In this document: positions 37,565-47,100 of the stretch, in pieces
Layout: each line of letters begins with the position of its first letter
Position numbering within the stretch: the first letter of the stretch is position 1
Origin: Muribaculaceae bacterium
GTDB taxonomy: Bacteria; Bacteroidota; Bacteroidia; Bacteroidales; Muribaculaceae
DNA length: 61,998 nt
Direction: 5' to 3'
Assembly: GCA_017436845.1 (NCBI GenBank)
Contig: JAFSCJ010000009.1
Coordinates: 1 to 61,998, forward strand
Made by a program: the position numbers and the translations under genes
The notes under the pieces: model-generated
The model's input: only the letters and a program-made list of their open reading frames with translations
The model's database searches: none
Told to the model about the DNA's origin: nothing

Positions 37565-38671
37565 TTAATGATTCATTTCAACTTTTGCAGTAGGAGGTAG
37601 ATCGTTATTACGCTTGTTTACTGCATCAATAACCTCATGTGCAAGATGTATAAATGAATGTGATGTAATGCTATCTTCAGTAGCAATGGGAGAGCCGGCA
37701 TCGCCACCCTCACAGATTGAACCTACAACAGGAATTTGAGCCAAGAACTTAACATTCATCTCTTCGGCAAGTTTTACACCACCTTCACGTCCAAAAATGT
37801 AGTATTTTTCTTCAGGGTGTAATTCCGGAGTAAACCAAGCCATATTTTCCACAAGTCCAAGAATGGGAACATTAACTTTATCGCCCATAAACATTGCAAT
37901 ACCCTTGCGAGCATCAGCAAGAGCCACCTCTTGTGGAGTGCTGACGATAACTACTCCTGTAATGCCAAGTGTTTGTACCAATGTAAGGTGAATATCACTT
38001 GTTCCGGGAGGCATATCAATCAAGAAATAATCAAGTTCACCCCAATCGGCATCGGTAATGAGCTGCTTGAGTGCATTTGACGCCATACCTCCGCGCCACA
38101 ATACAGGACTGTTTTTATCAACTACAAAACCTATTGAAAGTAGTTTTACTCCATATTTTTCAATGGGGATAATCAAGTCTCGACCATCAACATTGTGCAT
38201 GAACAATTGCTCATCCTCTACTCCAAACATCTTTGGAACTGAAGGTCCAAAGATATCGGCATCAAGTAACCCCACCTTGTATCCTTCACGGGCAAGAGCT
38301 ACTGCGAGGTTGCTGGCAACTGTTGATTTACCTACACCACCTTTACCTGATGACACACCAATAATATTTTTCACTCCAGGAAGCGGATTTGCAGGTTTTT
38401 CAGGGATAGGGCGACGTGTTTTAACCGCAATATTCCCTTTAATATCCACATCAGGAGAGACGTAAGTCAATATTGCTGTCTCAGCAGCTTTTACCACCGA
38501 TTTTATAAACGGATCTGTTGGTTTCTCAAAAATCAAAGAGAAGGTTACTTTGTTTCCATCGATGCGTATGTCATCCTCAATCATTTCAAGTTCGACAAGG
38601 TTTTTTCCATTGCCTGGATAGCGCACATTGCGCAACGCATCAGTTATTAGTGCAGGATATAATCTTTCCAT
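37565..38671 (-). CDS. Mrp/ApbC-family iron-sulfur carrier ATPase
   Basis: A 368-residue ParA-like ATPase that carries or helps load Fe-S clusters. Residues ~1-90 are a DUF59/MIP18-type domain. The deviant Walker A is GVSSGKGGVGKST (about 105-117), followed by GLLDADIFGPSVP, DYFLIDMPPGTSD and VSTPQEVALAD. The place where many family members have a cluster-binding CxxC reads ENMAWFTPELHPEEKYYIFG, with no Cys; Bacteroidota relatives, as I recall, are the same. It begins 2 bases after trmB. Confidence 0.92.
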   Translation of the reverse strand: MERLYPALITDALRNVRYPGNGKNLVELEMIEDDIRIDGNKVTFSLIFEKPTDPFIKSVVKAAETAILTYVSPDVDIKGNIAVKTRRPIPEKPANPLPGVKNIIGVSSGKGGVGKSTVASNLAVALAREGYKVGLLDADIFGPSVPKMFGVEDEQLFMHNVDGRDLIIPIEKYGVKLLSIGFVVDKNSPVLWRGGMASNALKQLITDADWGELDYFLIDMPPGTSDIHLTLVQTLGITGVVIVSTPQEVALADARKGIAMFMGDKVNVPILGLVENMAWFTPELHPEEKYYIFGREGGVKLAEEMNVKFLAQIPVVGSICEGGDAGSPIATEDSITSHSFIHLAHEVIDAVNKRNNDLPPTAKVEMNH

Positions 38672-38673
38672 GT

Positions 38674-39456
38674 TTAATTATTCTTAATTGTAACTTTTGG
38701 GTTACACAATTCGGGGCATTGAATTTCCCCACGAGAAAAACTGCGATATGTATCAAATTCGATTTCAACCTCCGGCTCGGTCAATTCTGTAGTGCGATTG
38801 AGAATGAGGTTTATGTATTTAATCGTCAATCCTCGATCAAGCCATTGTTGCTCATAGAATGTGCGTATCTCGAGAATATCGGTAACAACATCGGAATGGT
38901 ACAAATCATCGGTATTGATGGGTGTTACCAACTTGTTGTGTTGTGCCATCAGATGAGTATAGGTATATAGGAATGGGCTATCTGTCTTCAGATGTACAAT
39001 ACCATCAGCGACAAGTACTTGACGATACAGTTCCAAAAAGCGTGTAGAGGTCAGACGCTTGCGCACTTTTTTCATCTGAGGATCGGGGAATGTAATCCAT
39101 ATTTCCGCAATTTCATTTTCCGCAAAAAAATGTGGAAGCAATTCGATATTTGTGCGAAGGAAAGCAACATTCTTCATCCCTTTCTTTGTCGCCTGACCTG
39201 CACCGGTCCACATGCGAGCGCCTTTAATATCGATCCCGATAAAATTTTTATCGGGGAATTTTTCAGCAAGACCAACAGCATATTCCCCCTTCCCACATCC
39301 TAATTCAAGAACAATGGGATTGTCATTTTTGAAATACTCTTCATTCCACTTGCCACGCAATGGAAATCCATTTTCTTTTAATATCGCAAAAGGATATTGA
39401 AACACACATTCCATGGTTTCCATATCCTTGAATTTTTTAAGTTTATTTTTTCCCAT
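38674..39456 (-). CDS. trmB: tRNA (guanine-N7)-methyltransferase
   Basis: A 260-residue SAM enzyme that makes m7G46 in the variable loop of tRNA. The SAM motif is [16 protein letters not shown], followed by [12 protein letters not shown], and the catalytic region is [20 protein letters not shown] with [12 protein letters not shown]. The ATG at 39454-39456 is preferred because MGKNKLKKF is the usual Bacteroidota start; an upstream TTG would add five residues. First gene of the tight run to the permease, or second if the leucine-rich-repeat gene is included (31 bases upstream). Confidence 0.95.
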   Translation of the reverse strand: MGKNKLKKFKDMETMECVFQYPFAILKENGFPLRGKWNEEYFKNDNPIVLELGCGKGEYAVGLAEKFPDKNFIGIDIKGARMWTGAGQATKKGMKNVAFLRTNIELLPHFFAENEIAEIWITFPDPQMKKVRKRLTSTRFLELYRQVLVADGIVHLKTDSPFLYTYTHLMAQHNKLVTPINTDDLYHSDVVTDILEIRTFYEQQWLDRGLTIKYINLILNRTTELTEPEVEIEFDTYRSFSRGEIQCPELCNPKVTIKNN

Positions 39457-39487
39457 AACGATCTTAATCAAGAGTCGCCATCACTCA

Positions 39488-40981
39488 TTAGCGACGAGCG
39501 ATTTTCATTGTTGCTGTTTCTCCTGAAACAAGCACAATTTTTGCAATATAAATGTTGCAATTCCATGCCGATGCATCTATAGTCAATTCATTGATTTTTG
39601 GAGCAATATTCAAATATTGACGCCCTGATGAATCGTAAATGCACATATCAACAATCTCCGATGATGCTTTAACGACAAGATTATTACCCACAAAGTAGGC
39701 GTTAATGCAATCTACAAATAAATCATCTAAAACACCTGTCATATCAGCGATTTTTATATTAAAATCACTCCATTGATCAGCTGTTGAGAAAGTATCAAAC
39801 ATTGTTGCATTTGACACATTCAATGTTGCCAATGATTGGTCAACACCTTGCCAAACGTTTTCACCAAGTTGAGGCACTTCAGTGTGGTCAACAACATTTA
39901 AAGATGTCAAAGCAGTCCAGCCTTCAAACGCATTATCACCAATCGTCACTACCGATGCAGGGAGCGAAAACTCTGAAACTTTATTCATCCCCATTAATGA
40001 GTAATCGCCAATTTCAACAACGCCATCATGCAATAAATTCTCAGCAACCACATTGGCATCTCCTTTCATCATGTAATTGCTTATTGAAGCACATGATGTC
40101 GGCACGTTAAATTCTGCCAACTGCTCATTGTCAAAAAATGCACCCTCGCCTATTGACGAAACATTATCATTCAATACAACTTTTTTCAATGACGCACAAC
40201 GTGAGAATGCCCATTCTCCTATCTCTGAAAGATTTCCACAATGGTTCAAATTTGCTTCCACCAAACCGGTTTGTTGAAATGCTTCGTCTCCTATCTTTGT
40301 TAAATTCACAGGAAATGATACATTTGCAAGAGTGCTACATCCGGAAAAAGCCTTTGCTTCAATTACATTCACATTGTCTGACAGCGTAACATCAGAAAGT
40401 GATTTGCAACGAGCAAACATTGATTGAGAAATAGTTGTGATACCTGCGCCACATTTTACCATTGCCAATTTATCACAATCGAGAAACGCATGAGAAGCCA
40501 CCGATATAACTGAAGCCGGCAATTCCACCGACACAAGTTCATCGCACTTACTAAATGCACCTTGACCTATAGTTGTTACAGTTTCAGGTATTGTTATCGA
40601 TGTGATGGGGGTTGATGATAAAGATGCCTCGCCTATTTCAATAAGCCCCAAAGGCAATACTATACTTGAGATTTTTGTCCCCATTAAAGAATAGGCAGGG
40701 AGAGTGTTTTCAGCATACGCCTTCTTGCCTGTAATGATAGGTTCCCCTGAATATGCTACAATCTTTACAGCAGACATATCAAGAGTTGTCAATTCTGTCA
40801 TATTTTCGGCAATAAATGCTATATCAGCTGCATTTATCTCTCCTGTTATAGTCAATGTCGTTGCTGTGAGATCATCAGCGACCGATTCGGCAAGTTTACC
40901 CGCTTGAGTCGTTACATCTGTTGCATTTGCAACAATTCCCAGTGAGAATATAGATAATATTAGACCTATTTTTCTGCGCAT
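39488..40981 (-). CDS. BspA-like leucine-rich-repeat surface protein
   Basis: A 497-residue exported protein with a signal peptide (1-~20, cut near NATDV). Residues ~85-400 are about a dozen LRR_5 (BspA-type) repeats of ~23 residues with the pattern LxxVxLPxxVxxIGxxAFxxC, for example SITIPETVTTIGQGAFSKC and KVVLNDNVSSIGEGAFFDN. The end (from ~425, NAYFVGNNLVV to TATMKIARR) resembles a short T9SS-type sorting domain, including a YDSSGRQYLNI strand. BspA-like proteins often bind host proteins or other cells. Promoter box at 41009-41016. Confidence 0.88.
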   Translation of the reverse strand: MRRKIGLILSIFSLGIVANATDVTTQAGKLAESVADDLTATTLTITGEINAADIAFIAENMTELTTLDMSAVKIVAYSGEPIITGKKAYAENTLPAYSLMGTKISSIVLPLGLIEIGEASLSSTPITSITIPETVTTIGQGAFSKCDELVSVELPASVISVASHAFLDCDKLAMVKCGAGITTISQSMFARCKSLSDVTLSDNVNVIEAKAFSGCSTLANVSFPVNLTKIGDEAFQQTGLVEANLNHCGNLSEIGEWAFSRCASLKKVVLNDNVSSIGEGAFFDNEQLAEFNVPTSCASISNYMMKGDANVVAENLLHDGVVEIGDYSLMGMNKVSEFSLPASVVTIGDNAFEGWTALTSLNVVDHTEVPQLGENVWQGVDQSLATLNVSNATMFDTFSTADQWSDFNIKIADMTGVLDDLFVDCINAYFVGNNLVVKASSEIVDMCIYDSSGRQYLNIAPKINELTIDASAWNCNIYIAKIVLVSGETATMKIARR

Positions 40982-41008
40982 AGTACTGATAATTTAACTA
41001 TTAATATG

Positions 41009-41016
41009 CAAAGATA
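41009..41016 (-). promoter_or_regulatory. Promoter -7 box for the leucine-rich-repeat gene
   Basis: The minus strand reads TATCTTTG, 27 bases before the ATG. It may also serve trmB and the genes after it, since no terminator separates them. Confidence 0.55.
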
Positions 41017-41067
41017 ACTCTTTTAATTTACAATGCACAATGCTTGGTACTTAAATTCATAAAAAGA

Positions 41068-41101
41068 AAGTCGGGGCGGCTAAAAACAACCGTCCCGACT
41101 T
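41068..41101 (-). terminator. Terminator of the giant subtilase gene
   Basis: A GC-rich stem (41068-41079 with 41090-41101, one wobble) and ~10-base loop, followed on the minus strand by CTTTCTTTTT. It lies 41 bases past the stop codon. Confidence 0.85.
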
Positions 41102-41141
41102 CATTACAAACGAGATAAATTCTCCGTTTAAGAGTCCAGTG

Positions 41142-44100
41142 TTATTGTTTAACTATAGGATATGTCGCCACACCACCATTAGCCGTTACTTTTAGAATGT
41201 AGAGACCATCAGCGAGGTTAGAAACATTGATTGTCTTAGCCTCTCCTTGAACAGATGTACAAGTCGAACTATAAACAACAGCACCATTTTCGCTATAAAT
41301 ACTATAATTAACATTGTCACTATCGAATCCACAAGTAACATAAAGCGTTTCAACTACAGGATTTGGATACACTCCCACTTCAGCATTGATTGATATGTTT
41401 TCAATACCTGAAAGTTCTGTAACCGAAATTTCAAAATATGTAGCAGTTTCAGCACCATTTACATCTGTTGCAATAATCGCTACATAAACACTACCCACAG
41501 TTTCTCCATAGAAGATAACACCTGTTTCAGTTGTATAGGCTGTAACAATGTCATCGGCAGTAAATATCAATGAGTAGGTCATTTCATCTCCATCGGGATC
41601 GGTAAAGTAATCGGCAAATTTGATTACATTTGAAGAGCTACCTTCAACGATAGAGATATTAGCGATAGTTGATGCTTCAGGAGCGCGGTTGGTGTGCTCT
41701 ACTACATAGTTTACTGTTGCTTGTCTTTCCAAAGTACAAGTATCAGTAGCAGTAACTGTAAATGTGTATTCTCCGGCAGTTTCATACTCAGGAGTAATGC
41801 CAACAATCATCTTAACTCCTTCAGCTGCATTCTTAACCGAAACATTGTTTCCGTCAATTGTAATTTCAGCTTGATTGCCATTGATTGCTGTTACACTCTG
41901 AATCTTAGACATATTACCTGAGTCATCAAGACGAATAGCGAAGTCATCGTTCTCAACGTCCTTAACTACTACTTCAACACGTGTTGTTTCTGCTTCTTTA
42001 GCATAAACAATTTGAGAAGGAGCTGTAATTTCAGGAGCAGCATTATTATCAAGATAAATCGGGAAGTTAATAACAGGTTGCGATGGGTCATTGCTCTTAA
42101 CGACAAGAACGGCCTTGTTTCCTTTTTCAAGAGGAGCATTAGCTGCATTAATTTCAAAATTCAAGTCAATAGATGCTTCCGGCTCAAGAGTTCCCGTTTT
42201 ATCAGAATCAGCATTCAATATCTTAACCCATGGTGCACCAGGGACTGTTTCAAGACAAGACATGATATAACCAATAGAGCCATATTGATTTTTAAACATA
42301 GCAGCAAGGTCAAACCATCCGTATCCTTCAACATAACCCATATAGCGATTATCCACAACAGCATCCTGTTTGCTTGACAAATAAGCAGGATATTCAACAC
42401 CTACAGGGTAAGAAACTCTCACATAGAATTCTTGACCAGGGTTCAAGTAAACTGCACGATCAAGAGCAAGTATTACAAAACGAGCACCTTCCATTTCATC
42501 AATGTGAGTAACACCTTTGCCTATTACTACTCCATTTTCATAGTCATTTCCTGCAATAATTTCTACTTTAACATCAGCATTTGATATCTTGCTACCATCA
42601 GAAGGATTAGTCAACGTTGTAGCAATATACACATGTGAGATATTAAATCCATCGGCAGGAGCGACATAGTGTGTAGCCGCCTTATATTCACCATAGGTGT
42701 TACCTGTTCCATAAGTAAGAGTTTGAGATCCTTCTACTGCAGGATAATACAAAATATTGTTATACTCAAAATCAGTAGGAGCATCAAGACTTGTTGGTGC
42801 TGTTTCCAATGGTTTGAGAGATGGCGTAATCAGACCTTCTAACGCTTTTAATTGCTCTTCATTCAAGGCATTTTTATTTGCCATTGGGGCAATACCTCCA
42901 CCACCAAGATCTGATTCAGGGATTTCTTCCCCTTCACCTGTTGGGTCAAGGCGCAATTCATAAGTAAGCTTATATGCTCCCATATTTGCTAGAGTAACAG
43001 TTTCTGTACCAACATAATTAGGAGCAGCATTTTCTACACGAATTTCCGGTTTATCAAGATAAGCATAAGGAACATCTGTTGTAAGAACCTTAAATGGGAT
43101 TTCGATAGTTGATAGATTTTCAAGTCCTTCTACCGACAATATCAATTTCCCCTTGTATTCACCTATCATGCTTGCTACCTCATATGACACAGGGATTGCG
43201 ATTTCTGTACCATCAGCTCCAACCTCGAAACTTCCGCCATAATATACTCCCCATGCCATACCTATAGGATCTCCCCAATAGTCATATTGCATTCCATAAT
43301 AACCAATATATTGGAATACAGGCATTGTATAATCAGGATATTCAGGATATGGAGTAAATACATCACAATCAATCATCATATTTGTGATTGTAAATGCAGC
43401 TTTACCGTCATTCCCTATCTTGACAATCAAGTCATAAGAACCTGCACCCATAGAAGCCAAAGGCCCTGACATGTCAACATAACCGGCAACATGTTCTTCA
43501 ACGATTGTATCTGTTGGGAATACCGGTTTAGCAATTCCTGTAACTGTCAAGTTAACCGGAATTTCAATTTTTTCATTAGCAGGAACATTAGTGCTAATTT
43601 TAACAGCATCAGTATATTTACCTGCCATTTTGTTTGTTTCGACATCCACAACTACTGTTTTGTTTTCACCAGCAGCAATAGTTGATTCTACAACAGGGTA
43701 GAACTGAACAGCATTATTAAATTGAATTAAACGATCAGGAATAATAATGCTTTCTTCTCCACCTTCGCTTGATGCTCCGGCAAGACCAAATGTATCATAA
43801 ATGATTGCATATTCACCCAATCCTTTGTACTGGAATTTATATGAACCATCTTTTTTCATGATAAGTTGGAAACATACACCCATATTCATTGTGTTTCCAT
43901 ATTCCATCCATGAAACTATGATTTCATTTTCGGTCATATAGTGATAGGTACCGGCAGTTGTATTTGTATCCATTGTGTGCATACCCCAATATGGCGCAAT
44001 TATATTGGTATAAACTGAACCTTTAGGGAAATCAGCCGGTGGTTCAGGCCATATTTTCTCATCATTACGTTCTGTAAATGACACAAAACCGGTGTTGTAG

Positions 44101-47100
44101 ATATACATTTTGTTGTATTTTTCACCATAGAATGGGAATTCAAATGGCAATTCTACAGCAACATAATCATGAGTATTGTAATAAGAGAATGCATTGCGTT
44201 CGCCAAGGCCTGTTGTTTCAATGTCAACCCACTCAAATTTAACATTTGAATCATCTGTTGCTGAGTTGTAAACATACGAAACTTTAGCATTGTCGATATT
44301 ATTATCTGTTACAGTTGTAAATGAACCTGGAACAATAGAATATACAAGATTTTCATCGCCAGTGTTCTTGATTATAAGTTCTTTTGTCAATGTATCGCCA
44401 CTTTCAACTGTTTCAGTGATCTCAGTGAAGCTTAGCTCTATGCCGGGGCATCCTATAACTTCACCTGCAAGTTGCACATTTAATCCACCGACAGCAGTTG
44501 TTATTGTCATTTCATCAGCAACAACACCTTCATTTACTGTTGGTAGTGTAACGATGATATCCTTTGACATTCCGGCTTCAATTGCAAACGGAGTTGCAAT
44601 ATCAGTAGTAAATTTAGCATTAGCTATAGCTATTGCAGTAACATCAAATGCCGACTTACCTGTGTTCTTAACTGTTACAGCTTTTTTAGCAACAGATGTG
44701 CGGAATACTTGACCGAAATCAACACTTTCACTTTCAACAGCAGCAACAGGAAGGAGATTAGCTCCAACTATATTTGCGTTGAATGTTACATAAGAAGTTG
44801 CATTAGCCGGGTCATTTGATTCTACAACAAGGCGGTTAATAGTTTCTCCCGAATACATTGTTTCGTTACCTTTGATTGTTGCGATCAATGTAGCCGATTC
44901 ACCCGGATTTACTATACCATAGGCAGGTGCAATATTTGTAACAAAATAAGCTGCAGGTGCTTCAAATTTAATAGATGACTGAGCCTTGAATTGTGCATAT
45001 ACATCACCGGCAGGATCATCATTATTTCCCCAATAATCAGCAACATCAGCCGATGTTACAACAAGAGGATCATTTCCTTCCGGGTCCTTGATACCACAGA
45101 ACAATGTTGATCCTTCTTGGAATAATAATGAATTACCCATATCATCAAGTCTCTCATAATCATCATAGAAGATTTCAATATCTCCATTAGCAGAAAGCGC
45201 AATATGGAATGATATCGGAGATGTTTCAACATCATATTTTACGGCCAATACATTAGAATAGCTTACAACAAACTTTCCATCTTGTTTTGCATATGAGACC
45301 TTTGAATTAGGTCCAAATTGCAATTGATGACCATAAGCCGAAATGTATCCTATTCCCTTAAGACTTTCTGACGACTCTGTCAATGGAGGGAAATAAGACA
45401 ACTCTCCTATTGAGAATGAAATACCACCAAGACTGTTGATATAAATTTGACTATAAGTTTTGCCATAGAATGGGAATTCAAATCCAAGATTGATTGCTCC
45501 TGTACATTTCACATCATCGGTAAATGTTGATGTAACATCGGTCGCATCAAGCAAAGCAGGATTTCCATCATAAGCAAAGTCAGTTGCTCCATTGAGGTTG
45601 GTCAATGAAGAGTAGCCGTATTTGTGAGAAGATTTGCTACTTGAAATTTCAAGTTTGCGATCAGAGAATTTAGGGAATACATATTCCAATGGATAGTTAC
45701 CTTCATTCTTTATAGAGAACTCTTTTGTTATCGCATCAGAATCAACATCAAGATTACCTACAGCAACGGTATCAGGCTCGATTGATATTTTAGCAGGATC
45801 AGTAGCTACACCTTGCATTGTGATTCTGAACTCTACACCATTCACACTTGTAAATGTAACTGTTCCTGTGTGACTACCTGATGACTTAGGTGAATAAGTC
45901 ACAGGAACTACCGATGTAGCACGTGCAGGGAAACCTGTATATAAATCATTAGTATTGATAGAATAATGCTCTGATGAAACTGCGCAGTTAGAAGAATTTA
46001 ATTGTCCATATTTATCTCCAAAATGGCCAAATCCTTCATTAAACACCTCAACATCAATTGTTTTTGTTTCCCCTACTAAAAGAGAGCCGAAATTAACGAC
46101 TTTTACAGGAGTCATTTCGGGATTGTTGTTCTTAACTGTTACAGTAACAGGCACAACAATACTATTTTTTTCACTTTCATTGGTAGTAAAACTTACATTG
46201 AATCTATAGGTTCCGTTGACAAGTTTTTGTCCATCATTAACCATGTTGACTGCTTGTGTTTCACCATACTTGACAGTCCCTTCTGATGGAGAAAGAGAGA
46301 ATACTTGATCCCATGCTGGATTTTTGCTGATTGCAGTGAGTGCCCAAGAAACTTCGCTACCCATTACTTCGTAAGAGCTTCCCTTCAATGCATCAACCAA
46401 TGGCAACCATGTTTTACCCATGTCGTTACTCATATAGCTATAGCTACCGTAAGCAGCATCAGCATTAGCAAGACCAAGAGGATAATTATCTTGGTTGCTT
46501 TCAGCAGGGAAGTGAACAACTACCCAGAAAGATTCACCGGGAGCGAAATAAAGTTGTTCTGTCAATGTGATTTGCATTCCATTATAGAAATCTGATGGTT
46601 TTATCTCTTGAAGTAGATTTGCCGCAGTTATAGCACCACTCCCATTATAGATTTGCACAGTGGGATCTTGTCCATATGTTGAGCCGATTTCAACATTTGT
46701 GAGGTTGAAACCATTAGGATATGTCGCCTCATCCACATAGAACCATTGAGCTTGAGAGTTAGGCAATGTTTTGTCGCTCTCTCCAATACTTGCCCAGTAT
46801 TCTTTGTAATACGAGAATTTAACCGGATAATCGCTCTTAATATAATCGTCGGTGCTTAACTTCTCATTTGCAGCATAGGGAGTTGCACCAATACGACTTT
46901 TCAACATTCCGTTCAATCCGGCAACCGGTTTAGTCATTACCGATTTTGTTGCTACTGTAAATGATTTTGTTGCTATCTTACCTTCCCATTTCAATAGACC
47001 TTCGTCATCATTACCAATATTGAATACTGTTGTACCCACAAGACTTGTTGCAGCATCGATAGTCATTGTCAACGATGACTTGTTGACAGTCATCTTAGGA